Positions 17,161 to 26,552 of a stretch of DNA of 64,000 nucleotides are shown here, piece by piece. A program made the translations under genes and the position numbers. Below the pieces are notes generated by a model. That model had not been told where the DNA came from. It did not search any database and saw only the letters and a program-made list of their open reading frames with translations. Location: contig NZ_JACMIA010000001.1 of the NCBI RefSeq assembly GCF_014252955.1, forward strand, positions 1,612,001 to 1,676,000, written 5' to 3'. The stretch's first letter is position 1, and each line of letters starts with the position of its first letter. Source of the stretch: Stappia sp. 28M-7. Its GTDB lineage: Bacteria > Pseudomonadota > Alphaproteobacteria > Rhizobiales > Stappiaceae.

Positions 17161-17592
17161 ATGATCCCGCCGCTCGACGACATTCTTGAGAACTTCGACT
17201 TCCTCGAAGACTGGGACGACCGCTACCGCTATGTGATCGAACTGGGGCGGATGCTGCCGGAGTTTCCCGAGGAGGAGCGCACCGACGCCAACAAGGTGCG
17301 CGGCTGCGCCTCGCAGGTCTGGCTGGTGAAGTCGGTGGAACAGGGCGAGGACGGCGCGCCCCTTCTGGTGTTCCAGGGCGACAGCGACGCCCATATCGTC
17401 AAGGGGCTGGTCGCCATCGTGCTCGCCACCTATTCCGGGCGCAGCGCGGCGGAGATCGCCAAGACCGATATCGACGAGATCTTTTCGCGCATCGGCCTCA
17501 AGGAGCACCTGTCGGCGCAGCGGGCGAACGGCCTGAAGTCGATGGTCGAGCGCATCCGCGCGGACGCCCGCGCAGCGCTTGCCGAGGCCTGA
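17161..17592 (+). CDS. sufE: SufE family Fe-S cluster assembly sulfur acceptor
   Basis: 143 residues, the normal SufE length. Cys49 in VRGCASQVW is the active-site Cys that accepts persulfide sulfur from a SufS-type cysteine desulfurase and hands it to the SufBCD scaffold. MIPPLDDILENFDFLEDWDDR is the usual N-terminus. No other suf gene is near, a common situation in Rhizobiales, where a stand-alone SufE is encoded apart from the suf operon. Cytoplasmic. Confidence 0.93.
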   Translation: MIPPLDDILENFDFLEDWDDRYRYVIELGRMLPEFPEEERTDANKVRGCASQVWLVKSVEQGEDGAPLLVFQGDSDAHIVKGLVAIVLATYSGRSAAEIAKTDIDEIFSRIGLKEHLSAQRANGLKSMVERIRADARAALAEA

Positions 17593-17619
17593 GGCGGGCC
17601 GTTTTCTGACATCCGCCAC

Positions 17620-18000
17620 CGTTGTGCCTCTCCGGTCCCGGGTCGCGGCTGCGCCTTGCCCGGGATGACGCGGGGAGGGGGCGGTGCAAGGGGGCTGAAC
17701 GGTGAGCACGCCGGCCGAGCCCCACCCTCCGATGTCGTCCCGGTTTCGGCGAAGCCGAAGACCGGGATCCAGTAACCCCAAGGGTCGCGCGGCTCGAGCC
17801 GTGACGCTGCCACAGGATCGCCGGGGAACTGTCGGCTTCGCGCCATCGCGTGCTCCGGCGGATACTGGATACCTGCCTTCGCAGGTATGACAGGGATGTG
17901 GGAGGCGATGCCGTCCCGCCTCACACCCGCTCAAGTTCCCAATGGGCCCCGGATCTCGCGATTCTCGTCCGGGGTGACGTCCTGAGAAAGTGAGGCATCC
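17620..18000. repeat. Mosaic intergenic repeat region (modules B, D and C)
   Basis: Fills most of the 462 bases between sufE and the DUF6456 gene. Module B fragment (GGTCCCGGGTCGCGGCTGCG..CCCGGGATGACG) lies at about 17626-17672, module D (CCCGGTTTCGGCGAAGCCGA, then GGGATCCAGTAACCCC) at 17732-17783, and module C (CAATGGGCCCCGGATCTCGC..CCGGGGTGACG) at about 17935-17995. The same modules recur at 25.8-26.4, 28.6-29.4 and 32.9-33.3 kb. Each is an imperfect palindrome with CCGGG arms. No gene seen. Confidence 0.8.
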
Positions 18001-18054
18001 CGTGCGCGGAGGGACGGTCGCAAGGCGACAAGGGGCGAAGCTCAGGGCGCCGGC

Positions 18055-18918
18055 TCAGCCGTAGCCGTAGTGGCGGGCGAGCCGCGTCAGCCCGAGCAGC
18101 AAGACCACCTTGGCGGAGCGCGGCGGCCAGCGCCGCTCCCGCTCGACTTGCTCCAGCCCCTTGAGCTCGCAGCACACGTCGATCAGCACGCCGGCAAGCT
18201 CCGGCCCGACTTCCCGCATCGCCCGTTCAAGACGCTCGCGCGCGGCCAGCGTGGTGTCGGTCAGCTCGACAAGGCCGCCGCGCGGATCGCGTCCGCCGCT
18301 GCCGCCGGCGCCGCTCCCCAGTGCCGACCAGGCCATGCCGCGCAGTCCCGGAACGATGGCGCCGTAGGTGTGATCGGCGCGCAGCCGCTCGCCGGCCGCG
18401 AACTGCCCGTCGTCCAGGATCGGCTCGCCGCTGCGCGCGCGCCGCCGGCGCAGCCAGGCGAGCGGGCTTTCCGCGTGATTGACGGTGACGATCTCGTCGC
18501 CCGCCCCGGCAATGGCGATGCGGCGGGTGCCGGTCTCCCGGTGCTGGGCGGCGAAATCCTCCTCGCCTGCGGCAAGGCGCCTGAGCCGGGCACGGCCGGC
18601 CTGCGACAGGACGAGCCGGCCGGCACTGCCCCGTTCCACCAGCCCGGCGGCAAAGGCGGCGCGCAGCTGCGCCGGATCGACGGTGAGCGAGGTGGGGCAG
18701 GAGGGGGACGTCGGAGCGGAAGAGACGGGGGAGCGGGAAGTCGCGGGAGAGCCGGGCGGTGGCGGTGTGGGAGGGGCGGAGCCGCCCTTTCGGAGGTTCG
18801 CGGGGCCGGGCAGGGGCGTGAGCTGCAGGGCGCCGTTCGGGCCGTCCTGCGGGCGCCAGGCGTGTGCGGCGGCAAGGCGGACGAGCAGGCGGTCGAGCGC
18901 GCGGCGGGAAGCGGCCAT
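18055..18918 (-). CDS. DUF6456 domain protein (putative DNA-binding)
   Basis: 287 residues from ATG 18918, one base after the stop of the DnaA-like gene, so coupled to it. An N-terminal region, a Pro/Ser-rich linker (about 45-80), a winged-helix-like segment (LRAAFAAGLVERGSAGRLVLS) and a C-terminal helical domain (AARERLERAMREVGPELAGV..CCELKGLEQVERERRWPPRS). This is the DUF6456 pattern, regularly next to a DnaA-domain-IV-like protein in Rhizobiales. Probably a transcriptional regulator; target unknown. Confidence 0.78.
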   Translation of the reverse strand: MAASRRALDRLLVRLAAAHAWRPQDGPNGALQLTPLPGPANLRKGGSAPPTPPPPGSPATSRSPVSSAPTSPSCPTSLTVDPAQLRAAFAAGLVERGSAGRLVLSQAGRARLRRLAAGEEDFAAQHRETGTRRIAIAGAGDEIVTVNHAESPLAWLRRRRARSGEPILDDGQFAAGERLRADHTYGAIVPGLRGMAWSALGSGAGGSGGRDPRGGLVELTDTTLAARERLERAMREVGPELAGVLIDVCCELKGLEQVERERRWPPRSAKVVLLLGLTRLARHYGYG

Positions 18919-18919
18919 C

Positions 18920-19318
18920 TCAGGCAGCCGCCCGGCTGCGCGGCAGGGCCGCAAGACCCGCCTGAAGCGCGGTCTCCAGCCCGCCGATCATCGCGTCGAA
19001 GTCCGGCTCGTCGCGCCGGTCCTCGACCAGACGGCAGGCATGGGCGACAGTGGTGCGATCACGTCCGAACTCGCGGGCAATGTCGGTCAGCGTGCGCTCG
19101 AGGATGACATGATGCAGATACATGGCAATCTGACGGGCCAGGGCAACATGGGCCCGGCCGCGACTGGGCTGGGACAGGTCGGCTTCCTCCACCTCGAAGA
19201 CCGACAGGACACAGGCGGTGACGAGTAACCCCGCCCCCCGCACCGGACGAGACCGAGGGGCCGCGGGCACACCGACGGTCAGGCCGCCGAGGTGTGAAAC
19301 TCCGGACAATCCAGTCAT
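18920..19318 (-). CDS. DnaA domain IV-like helix-turn-helix protein
   Basis: 132 residues. Residues ~55-115 match the DnaA C-terminal DNA-binding domain: ARQIAMYLHHVILERTLTDI, then GRDRTTVAHACRLVEDRR, where DRTTV (87-91) corresponds to the DnaA signature that contacts the DnaA box. The AAA+ ATPase part of DnaA is absent, so it cannot open an origin but may bind DnaA boxes. ATG 19318 is chosen because GGAGG sits directly upstream; GTG 19330 overlaps that site. First gene of a pair with the DUF6456 gene. Confidence 0.82.
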   Translation of the reverse strand: MTGLSGVSHLGGLTVGVPAAPRSRPVRGAGLLVTACVLSVFEVEEADLSQPSRGRAHVALARQIAMYLHHVILERTLTDIAREFGRDRTTVAHACRLVEDRRDEPDFDAMIGGLETALQAGLAALPRSRAAA

Positions 19319-19565
19319 TTCTGCCTCCACTTATCAATTTTAGGTTTATATTCCTATATCTTTACGGGAAAAATACCCGTCCGGGGATAAGTGCGGTTGT
19401 GTTGTCGTTTTTTGCGCGAAGCGTGCGGATCTTGCGCGAGCGCGGGAGGGGAGAGAGGGGCGCAAAGTGGCGCCCTGCCGCCGGCGCAGCATGTCGGGCG
19501 CCGGCGCGCTATCCACGGGCCGCGTGCGGGAAAGGAAAGGCGGGTGTGGTCGGCTGTGCGCCGGC
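19319..19565. promoter_or_regulatory. AT-rich promoter region of the DnaA-like gene with DnaA-box-like motifs
   Basis: It contains TTATCAATT at 19331-19339, TTATCCCCG (minus strand) at 19382-19390 and CTATCCACG at 19509-19517, each two or more mismatches from TTATCCACA, and an inverted repeat ACGGG/CCCGT at 19364-19380. The minus-strand sequence GATATAGGAATATAAAC offers -10 candidates. Confidence 0.4.
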
Positions 19566-20636
19566 CTATTTGCCGAGCAGGCGCTTTGCTTCCGGCACGG
19601 CGAAGTCGAGCAGGACCTTGATGGAGGTCTGCCAGCTCTCGGGATCGTTGTAGCGGCCGGCGAAGGAGGCGACGACGAGGCCGGGATCGGGCTGCACGGT
19701 CAGCCGCTGGCCGCCATTGCCGACCGCGACGGCGATGGTGCGATCCGGCGAGCCGGCGAGATACCAGAGATAGCCGTAGCGCGTGACCTCGTTGACCGTT
19801 GCCCTCGGCTCGAACGACCGGGCGAGCCAGTCGCGCGGGACGATCTGCTGCCCCTCATGGACGCCGTGATCGGCCACCAGCTGCCCGATGCGTGCAAGGT
19901 CCGGCAGCGTCAGCCGCAGGCCGGAGGCAGCCGAGGGCTCGCCATCGGCGCCCGCGATCCATTCGAAGGTCTCGATGCCGAGCGGCGCGAACAGTTTCTC
20001 GGCGGCGTAGCGGTCCAGCGGCAGGCCGGTGCCGGTCTCGATCAGCTTTCCCAGCAAGGCGACGGCGCCGCCGCTGTAGATCCACGTCTCGCCGGGCGCC
20101 TCGCGGATGGGCTGTTCCAGGATGAAGCGGTAGCGGTCCGGCGCGTTTTCCATCGCGATCTCGCTGTTGCGCGGGTCGCTGTAGGGCAGGTCCTCGTTCC
20201 ACTCCGTGCCCATCTGCATCGACAGGGCATGCCGTACCAGAATGAGCTCGCGGCCCGGCTGTGCCAGGAGGTCGGGATATTGCGGGAACTGGGCGTAAAG
20301 CGGCGCATCGGGCTCCGGAACCTTGCCCTCGGCAAGGGCGATCCCGTAGAGCAGGCCGACCACCGATTTTGTGACGGAGCGCAGGTCGTGCAGCGAGGCG
20401 GCAGAGTGGTCCTGCAGGCCCTGCGGCAGGCCCCAGCGCTCGTCCTCGCCGGGAAAATAGACCTCGGCCAAGCGCTTGCCCTGAAAGTCGACGATCGCGC
20501 CGTGCAGGCCGGGCAGCTCGCCGGCCGCAAAGCTCTTGCGGAGCTGTTCGTTCAGCGATTGCGCATCAACGGGAAGCATGGTGCCGATCCAAAGGAGCGA
20601 GGCCGCGCACAGGCGGACGGTGGTGGTCTTGAACAT
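19566..20636 (-). CDS. Serine hydrolase, beta-lactamase class C family
   Basis: 356 residues from ATG 20636, with a signal peptide (hydrophobic core CAASLLWIGTML, likely cleavage after VDA at ~25). The nucleophile motif SxxK is S87-V-T-K90, and Y187-S-G replaces the usual YxN; a C-terminal GNGGQRL corresponds to the third (HxG/KTG) motif. A periplasmic or exported DD-peptidase/esterase-like enzyme of the penicillin-binding fold; substrate unknown, and a true beta-lactamase role is not implied. Next gene downstream (in transcription sense) of the DUF1254/DUF1214 pair, 38 bases after it. Confidence 0.87.
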   Translation of the reverse strand: MFKTTTVRLCAASLLWIGTMLPVDAQSLNEQLRKSFAAGELPGLHGAIVDFQGKRLAEVYFPGEDERWGLPQGLQDHSAASLHDLRSVTKSVVGLLYGIALAEGKVPEPDAPLYAQFPQYPDLLAQPGRELILVRHALSMQMGTEWNEDLPYSDPRNSEIAMENAPDRYRFILEQPIREAPGETWIYSGGAVALLGKLIETGTGLPLDRYAAEKLFAPLGIETFEWIAGADGEPSAASGLRLTLPDLARIGQLVADHGVHEGQQIVPRDWLARSFEPRATVNEVTRYGYLWYLAGSPDRTIAVAVGNGGQRLTVQPDPGLVVASFAGRYNDPESWQTSIKVLLDFAVPEAKRLLGK

Positions 20637-20674
20637 GCGGGGTCTCGATATCCGTTGAGGGATGCGGGTGCGCC

Positions 20675-21283
20675 TCAAAGCCCACGGCAGCTCGCCTGAG
20701 CCATTGCCGCCTCGATCCGCTCGCGCTGCAAGGGCGCACCGTCGAAGGCGCGCAACAGAGCGTAGCCGTGCGTGGCATCGGTCTCGATGACGATGAGGTC
20801 CTCCAGGCCCTCCGGCGGGTTCTCGCGCAGGACGCTGAGCTGCTCGGTGGTGAGCACCAGCACTTCCAGCCGGCCGCCGGCACCGGAGGTGCGGTCGTTG
20901 AGGCTGTAGATCGCCCGCCCGCCCGCGTCGAACAGGGCGAAGGACCAGAAGGGGGGCGGCAGTGCCGCCTCGATCTTCAACGGGCCCTGGCCGAGATCGA
21001 ACCGGCAGGCGGCATGGATCATCATCGGGTCGAGCATCGGCAGCGGCTCGGCGCCCGGCTCCACGGCCGGCAGGCGGTTGAACACCCCGTCCGGCCCGAA
21101 GGCGGCCACCCGCGCATAGGCGCTTTCCGGCACCTGGCCGGGCACGCCGAGCACGATGGCGATATGGATGATGCCGCCGAGAAACAGCCCGGCCAGCGTC
21201 AGCAGCAGCACGCGCACCACGACCATGCCGTCGGGCGCCCGCAGCGCGAAGCGGAACGGGGTCTTGCGGGAGCGCGCGCTCAT
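20675..21283 (-). CDS. DUF1254-type membrane protein
   Basis: 202 residues. One N-terminal membrane helix (about 22-43, VVVRVLLLTLAGLFLGGIIH) after a basic start, then a periplasmic domain with CRFDLGQGPLKIEA and PPPFWSFALFDAGGRAIYSL, as in the DUF1254 proteins paired with DUF1214. ATG 21283 overlaps the DUF1214 stop by four bases; the frame is open far upstream but that part is a shadow of the DUF1214 gene. Function unknown; the envelope location fits the neighbouring penicillin-binding protein. Confidence 0.82.
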   Translation of the reverse strand: MSARSRKTPFRFALRAPDGMVVVRVLLLTLAGLFLGGIIHIAIVLGVPGQVPESAYARVAAFGPDGVFNRLPAVEPGAEPLPMLDPMMIHAACRFDLGQGPLKIEAALPPPFWSFALFDAGGRAIYSLNDRTSGAGGRLEVLVLTTEQLSVLRENPPEGLEDLIVIETDATHGYALLRAFDGAPLQRERIEAAMAQASCRGL

Positions 21284-21939
21284 CGGCACTGCCCCCTGCG
21301 GATCTCCGGCATCGGCACGTTGGCGACGCCCGTGCCGGTGGTCAGCGGTGTGTCGTAGAGGCGCAGCGCCAGCACCAGCCCGCGCGCCGTGTCCGAGGTC
21401 GGCAGCCAGTTGCCCGGCCGGGCGCGGGCGGCGGCGGTGATGGTGAACTCGCCGTTCGGGCGGCGCAGCAGGTGACGGCTGTCGACGCCGCTGCGCGGCG
21501 AGCCGTCGGCGACCAGCCGCAACTCGCTGTCGAGCGCAACCATGGTCCACAGCCGGGCCGGCGCGGCCTGGCCGGAAATCTCGTAGTCGCAACGCGGCGA
21601 CAGCGCGTTGCCGGCGCTGTCGGTCTCGGCGAGGAACATCAGCCCCTCGCCGCTGGCCAGCGGCACGCGCCCCGTGCGGGCGTGAGTGGCGGTGGAATAG
21701 GGATCGGCCTCGCGGGTGCCCTGGCGCGGGCGGGCCTCCCACACGCCGAGCTGCAGCGCGCCGAAGGCCGGCGCCCGCTCCACCGCCAGATAGGCGGTGG
21801 AAAAGCCGGTGACCATGGCGATGGCCAGGACAATGGCGAGATCCAGCGCGAGGCTGCGCCGGCGCCGCCGCAGGATGGAGGGGACGCGATCGGGCCGCAG
21901 GCCGTCGGTCTCGGGATCGTGAAGCAGGGCGAGTGTCAC
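21280..21939 (-). CDS. DUF1214 family protein
   Basis: 219 residues with one membrane helix (about 31-52) after a basic cytoplasmic N-terminus, then a periplasmic domain ending with [20 protein letters not shown] and LRLYDTPL, the conserved core of DUF1214. It overlaps both neighbours by four bases (PBP1A stop upstream, DUF1254 ATG downstream), so the three genes are one translationally coupled unit. Unknown function; in this context a wall- or envelope-related role is only an inference. Confidence 0.85.
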   Translation of the reverse strand: MTLALLHDPETDGLRPDRVPSILRRRRRSLALDLAIVLAIAMVTGFSTAYLAVERAPAFGALQLGVWEARPRQGTREADPYSTATHARTGRVPLASGEGLMFLAETDSAGNALSPRCDYEISGQAAPARLWTMVALDSELRLVADGSPRSGVDSRHLLRRPNGEFTITAAARARPGNWLPTSDTARGLVLALRLYDTPLTTGTGVANVPMPEIRRGQCR

Positions 21940-24173
21940 CGGGCGACGGGCTCCGCCTGTCCGGGCAGCTGAAGCGGAGCGGGCGCCTCCGCCCGCTTGC
22001 CGATGGCATCCAGCCGCGCGCCGATCTCCTGCAACACGGCGATGGACTGCACGCGCAGGAGGCGCGGCCGGTCGGAGCCGGCGCCCTCGGCCACCGGAAT
22101 CGCCCCGTCCTCGCGGGCCGGGCGGTCGACGCCGGGCATCGGCCGCAGCTCTATGCCCTTGTGCGCATAATCCATGATCGTCTGCCAGGCCATCGCCGGC
22201 AGGCTGCCGCCGGTCATCCGGGCGGTGGAGGTGAAGTCGTCATTGCCGAACCACACGGCCGCCGCGTAGTTGCCGGTGTAGCCGACGAACCAGGCATCGC
22301 GATAGGCCTGGGTGGTGCCGGTCTTGCCGGCGGCGGTGACGCCCTCCACCCGGGCGCGCCGGCCGGTGCCGTTCTCCACCACGTTGACCAACACGTCGTT
22401 CATCTCGGCGGCCTTTTCCTCCGGGAAGATGCGCTCGGGCGGGGCCCGGTCGTTGGCCTGTTCGTAGATGATGTCGCCGGCGGAATTGCGCACCTCGAGG
22501 ATCGCGGTCGGGACCACCTTGAGCCCGCCGCTGGCGAAGCTGCCATAGGCGGCGGCCATGTCCAGCACCTTCACCTCGGCAACGCCGAGCGGCAACGGCC
22601 GGGTGATCTTGATCTCGGTGGTGATGCCCATCGCCTTGGCATAGTCGACGATCTTGTCGCGGCCGATGGCCTGGGCCAGGCGCACCGGCACGGTGTTGAT
22701 CGACTTGGTCAGCGCGGTCTTCAGCGTCACCGGGCCGGCATAGCCGCGCGAATAGTTGCGCGGGCTCCAGCCGCCGATGGAAATCGGCGCGTCCGGCACC
22801 ACGGAGGCGGGCGAGTAGCCGTTCATGAAGGCGGCGATGTAGACGAAGGGCTTGAACGAGGAGCCGGGCTGGCGCACCGCGTCGACCGCGCGGTTGAACT
22901 GGCTCTCGCCGTAGTCGCGCCCGCCGACCATGGCGCGCACGGCCCCGGTTTCCGGCACGACGACGGCGACGGCACCCTCGCGCACCCGGTAGCGCTCGCC
23001 ATGCTGGCGCAGGTTCTCCAGAATGGCGCGCTCCGCCTGGCGCTGCAGGCCGGGATCAAGCGAAGTGCGCACCGTGACGATGCGGTCGTTGGCGAGCGCG
23101 GGATGGGTGCGCGCCAGCTCCTTCACCTCGTTGAACGCATAGTCGAGGAAGTGGTCCGGCGAGCGGTCCTTGCTGCGGTCGATGGCGACGGCCGGATTGC
23201 GCCGGGCGCCGATCACTTGGCCCTCGGTCATGAACCCGGCCTGGACCATGTTGGTCAGCACGTCGTTGGCGCGGGCGCGCGCCGCCGGCAGGTTGATATG
23301 CGGGGCGTATTTGGTCGGCGCCTTGAACAGGCCCGCGAGCATGGCCGATTCCGCAAGGCTGAGCTCGCGCACGTTCTTGCCGAAATAGAACTCGGACGCG
23401 GCGGCGACGCCGAACGTGCCGCCGCCCATATAGGCGCGGTCGAGATAGAGCTTGAGGATCTCGCGCTTGGACAGGTTCATCTCCAGCCACAGCGCCAGGA
23501 AGGCCTCGTTGATCTTGCGCTCCAGCGTGCGCTCGTTCGACAGGAACAGGTTCTTGGCCAGCTGCTGGGTGATCGAGGAGCCGCCCTGCACGACGGTGCG
23601 CGCGCGCATGTTCTCCACGATGGCCCGCATCGTGCCCATCACGTCGATGCCGAAATGGTAGAAGAAGCGCCGGTCCTCGGTCGCCAGCGCCGCCTTGATC
23701 AGGTGGTCGGGGATCTCCTCCAGCGGCACCGTGTCGTTGAGCAGGATGCCGCGCTTGCCGATCTCGTTGCCGAAGCGGTCGAGGAAGGTGACGGAGAAGT
23801 CCTCGGTGGTGCGCCAGTCGGCGCGCTCGGTCTGCTGGAAGGCGTCCTGGGCGAGCGCCAGCATCAGGATCAGGCCGAGCAGGCCGAAGGTCACGCCGTC
23901 GGAGGCAAGCTCGGCGGCGACACGACCCGCGCCGCGGGCGCGGAACCGGCGCAGCCAGGCCGAATAGCCCTCGACCCCGGCGCGCAGGCCCGAAAACGAC
24001 CGCCACAGCGCGGTGTCGACCCAGGCGTCGACCGACAGCATGGCCGAGCGCAGGCGCGCGCCGAACGGGCGCCGCCCCGATGGCTGCTCCCCGGCCGGCT
24101 GCCCGGAGACGGGCGCGGGCTGCGGGCTGTCCTGCGGGTCGGCATCGCCGGATCGCTGGTTCACCTTGGTCAT
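21936..24173 (-). CDS. Class A penicillin-binding protein (PBP1A family)
   Basis: 745 residues. Cytoplasmic N-terminus, membrane helix at ~92-109, glycosyltransferase family 51 domain with [12 protein letters not shown] (catalytic Glu166) and [14 protein letters not shown], then a transpeptidase domain with S438-S-F-K441, S491-I-N493 and K617-T-G-T. All catalytic motifs are present, so it should polymerise glycan and cross-link peptides in the periplasm. First gene of the PBP1A-DUF1214-DUF1254 unit, divergent from the cysteine-cluster protein. More than one class A enzyme is usual in Rhizobiales, so the exact paralogue name is left open. Confidence 0.94.
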   Translation of the reverse strand: MTKVNQRSGDADPQDSPQPAPVSGQPAGEQPSGRRPFGARLRSAMLSVDAWVDTALWRSFSGLRAGVEGYSAWLRRFRARGAGRVAAELASDGVTFGLLGLILMLALAQDAFQQTERADWRTTEDFSVTFLDRFGNEIGKRGILLNDTVPLEEIPDHLIKAALATEDRRFFYHFGIDVMGTMRAIVENMRARTVVQGGSSITQQLAKNLFLSNERTLERKINEAFLALWLEMNLSKREILKLYLDRAYMGGGTFGVAAASEFYFGKNVRELSLAESAMLAGLFKAPTKYAPHINLPAARARANDVLTNMVQAGFMTEGQVIGARRNPAVAIDRSKDRSPDHFLDYAFNEVKELARTHPALANDRIVTVRTSLDPGLQRQAERAILENLRQHGERYRVREGAVAVVVPETGAVRAMVGGRDYGESQFNRAVDAVRQPGSSFKPFVYIAAFMNGYSPASVVPDAPISIGGWSPRNYSRGYAGPVTLKTALTKSINTVPVRLAQAIGRDKIVDYAKAMGITTEIKITRPLPLGVAEVKVLDMAAAYGSFASGGLKVVPTAILEVRNSAGDIIYEQANDRAPPERIFPEEKAAEMNDVLVNVVENGTGRRARVEGVTAAGKTGTTQAYRDAWFVGYTGNYAAAVWFGNDDFTSTARMTGGSLPAMAWQTIMDYAHKGIELRPMPGVDRPAREDGAIPVAEGAGSDRPRLLRVQSIAVLQEIGARLDAIGKRAEAPAPLQLPGQAEPVAR

Positions 24174-24269
24174 CCGTTCTGCTATGGCCGTGGACAGGCT
24201 CCCGCTGCGGGAGCGATCCGGCGCGTTTCGTTTTACCCCCGATCCGCCGGGCCTTTCAAGGATGTGCCG

Positions 24270-24809
24270 GTGACAGAGCGATCACGAAAGCCAGAGGATG
24301 GCCCGCAGGGCGAGGATGCGCTCGCGGCGGGCGAGCCGTTCTGGAAGGGCAGGCGGCTCGACGAGCTGAACCCGGCCGAGTGGGAGGCCCTGTGCGACGG
24401 CTGCGGGCGCTGCTGCCTCAACAAGCTGGAGGACTGGGACACCGGCGAGATCGTCTGGACCTCGCTCGCCTGCACCCTGCTCGACGGCGAAAGCTGCCGC
24501 TGCTCGGACTACGACAACCGCTTCGCCACCGTGCCCGACTGCCTGCAGCTCACCGCCGAGCTGGTGCCGACGCTCTCCTGGCTGCCGCCGACCTGTGCCT
24601 ACCGGCTGGTGGCGGAAGGGCGCGACCTCTACTGGTGGCACCCGCTGGTCTCCGGCGACCCGGAAACGGTGCATGCCGCCGGCATCTCGGTGCGCGGGCA
24701 GACCTTTCCCGAAGACGGCATCCCGCTGGAAGACTACGAGAACTTCCTCGCCGACTGGCCGGGCGAGAACCCGATGGACGAGACGGTGCGCGTGGGGTTT
24801 GTTAAGTGA
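24270..24809 (+). CDS. YcgN/YkgJ family cysteine-cluster protein (UPF0260)
   Basis: 179 residues. The conserved cysteine cluster ([14 protein letters not shown], then [14 protein letters not shown], then PDCLQL) is intact, as in UPF0260 proteins, which may bind a metal or Fe-S centre. The frame is open for 2.3 kb upstream, but that is a shadow of the PBP1A gene. GTG 24270 is chosen because AAGGA lies seven bases before it. Cytoplasmic, function unknown. Divergent from PBP1A. Confidence 0.88.
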   Translation: MTERSRKPEDGPQGEDALAAGEPFWKGRRLDELNPAEWEALCDGCGRCCLNKLEDWDTGEIVWTSLACTLLDGESCRCSDYDNRFATVPDCLQLTAELVPTLSWLPPTCAYRLVAEGRDLYWWHPLVSGDPETVHAAGISVRGQTFPEDGIPLEDYENFLADWPGENPMDETVRVGFVK

Positions 24810-25017
24810 GGGGGCGGAATGGCTGCTGCTGCTGATTATCCTATTTGCGGAGGCAAGGTCTCGGTTGGTTAAGTGTGGGAGGTCGGCGCCCATCAACGCG
24901 CTTTTTCCAATTCCTCGCGGAGTAGGATTTTCGTTGGAAAAAGCCATACTGCGCTAGTGTGAACGGTTGGACGATGCTTTTCTGGGGCCGCTGTTATATT
25001 ATTTTGATCTTTAGAAA

Positions 25018-25650
25018 TTAGGCGCCGCTTGCCACGACAGGCAAACCGCCCACAAACGGTGGGAGCCCTTCTGGGCACCATCTAATCAGGTTCTTTAGGT
25101 TCTCTACGACCATTGGATCATTCTTGTGATCCTCATACCACTTGCGCGCCGCACCTATCATCGCTTGGCAGAATAGCTCCAAGTCGAACATGGCAGCTCT
25201 CTTGTCCTCTACAACGAGGGTAAGCGCATGAATATGCCCGCGAGACTCTGGTACTGTGAAAATAACGTGTGTGTTATCGAAGTATGCATGGCCTCGTAGA
25301 TCTGCGCGATGAACCAAGCCGCCTCTCAGTTGATAGCATGATGTCCCATCAAGACCCAATGATTGTTCCGTCGTATATCGATTAATAAATTCGATATAAT
25401 GGTTTTTTTTCACAAAATCAGATTTATTGAGCGTCAAGCCCATACAGATATCAGGTATCGTCAGGGCTACTAGAAGAGCAGGGTAATACAGCTTCACTTT
25501 GATCGCCTGCTGTATATCCCGAACGATCCTCTCCAGTGGGGAGCTTGGATCGTATGGCACCACAATCCATGCCCAACACAAGCCCTGGGTGAGAAAGCCA
25601 GTCCAAGCGGTCGAGTACTTCATCTTCGGGTCTAGGGAATTGTGGATCAT
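25018..25650 (-). CDS. Hypothetical protein in a low-GC island
   Basis: 210 residues, no signal peptide. Features: YPALLVALTIPDICMGLTL (about 57-75), then a short charged segment FINRY, then the Cys-containing core DGTSCYQLRGGLVHRADLRG (about 101-120) with a conserved-looking RxxxxH. It resembles small uncharacterised proteins seen sporadically in many bacteria with a DIC..LRC.LLH pattern; this is memory, not a search. GC is near or below 50 percent against about two thirds in the flanks, and codon choice differs, so recent transfer is likely. It is alone between a housekeeping gene and repeat DNA. Confidence 0.68.
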   Translation of the reverse strand: MIHNSLDPKMKYSTAWTGFLTQGLCWAWIVVPYDPSSPLERIVRDIQQAIKVKLYYPALLVALTIPDICMGLTLNKSDFVKKNHYIEFINRYTTEQSLGLDGTSCYQLRGGLVHRADLRGHAYFDNTHVIFTVPESRGHIHALTLVVEDKRAAMFDLELFCQAMIGAARKWYEDHKNDPMVVENLKNLIRWCPEGLPPFVGGLPVVASGA

Positions 25651-25848
25651 TACATCACTCTCAGTGAAAGTTGCCCATTTTCGAGTAACTTAATAATACC
25701 GGCTGATGCTCAGAGTATTCGCAATGCCATCGGGTTTGGTAACCTTTAGAGTCGACATGAGGATTTTCCTAGAATCGCTGGATGTCAGCTCGTCAGAGGA
25801 CAAACCCTACCTGCATTCGAAGCCGATGACGCAAGTTGTTTAATTGGG
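25651..25848. other. Low-GC intergenic stretch
   Basis: About 200 bases of relatively AT-rich sequence upstream of the low-GC gene. No gene, tRNA end or clear attachment-site repeat was recognised. GAGAGTG at about 25660 may serve as its ribosome site. Confidence 0.4.
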
Positions 25849-26380
25849 AAAAAATCTTTGACACCGTAACGGTGGTCGGGTGAATTTAGGCATGACTGCA
25901 CAGTTGCGGCCTGGCGATGGTGGCGGACCGATTGGTTCGGCCGCCATTTGTGTTTCTGGCGGGTGTCGCTCCGGCCTCTCCTTTGCGTCTTCCCGGGCAA
26001 GCGCAAGCGCGACCCGGGACCGGGGAGGCAGGGTGTTTGCCCCTTTTGTCTGAGCGCTGCCGCGAGGCTATCGGCTCTCCGATCCCGGCTCTTCGGCCGG
26101 GATGACGAGGGGAGAGGGCGGCGCGCCGTCGCTGCCTCTGCTCACCCCCCTTTGTCGGCTGCGCCGACATCTCCCCCTCATCTCTTCTTCTTGGGGGGAA
26201 AGAATGGCGCCTGGGGCTCGGTCCGGGTGTCCTCGCTGCCGCTCTGGAAGCCAATAGGCCCCGGCGCGCGCTTCGCACGGCCGAGGGGAGGCAAGCGCCC
26301 TACGTCCCGCCCCGGTCGGGGCTGCCATTGGCTCCCGGGTCGCGGCTTTGCCTGCGCCCCGGACGACGGCCTGTGAGGCA
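25849..26380. repeat. Mosaic intergenic repeat: modules A and B, then C fragment
   Basis: Module A (25849-25965) starts with a poly-A stretch and TTGACACCGTAACGGTGG, carries a hairpin around GGTTCGGCCGCC and ends TTGTGTTTCTGGCGG. Module B (about 25986-26113) is a CCGGG-armed palindrome ending GGCCGGGATGACGAGGGGA. A module C fragment (CCAATAGGCCCCGG) lies near 26248. A+B recurs in direct orientation at 28620-28892 on the far side of the nucleotidase gene. The rest of the 902-base gap to 26553 shows no gene; CACAAG/CTTGTG at about 26452-26472 is a possible operator. Confidence 0.82.
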
Positions 26381-26552
26381 AGGGAGGAACGGAGCGGGTG
26401 CAATGATCCGCGCCATCAGACAACTTTCCGCAGCGTGAATTTAAAAGTGTTCACAAGGCCTTGGCTCTTGTGGGGAGACACGGAACCGTCACACGGCTGA
26501 GATGTGTCCCTGAAATGAGACGGGCTCACGCAAGTCCGCGAGAGGTCTCCCG

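Noticed and set aside
21933-24269. Very long open frame on the plus strand running into the cysteine-cluster gene
   Set aside because: It is antisense to the PBP1A gene, has biased His/Gly/Val-rich composition, and only its last 179 codons (from 24270) have a family and a ribosome site.
25790-25860. tRNA-like TTCGAAGCC sequence
   Set aside because: Only a T-loop-like 9-mer; no matching acceptor stem or anticodon arm could be drawn.
25785-26006. Short minus-strand frame across repeat module A (HKWRPN-containing peptide)
   Set aside because: A similar peptide appears at the second copy only because the DNA is repeated; no ribosome site, and it extends into different sequence on each side.
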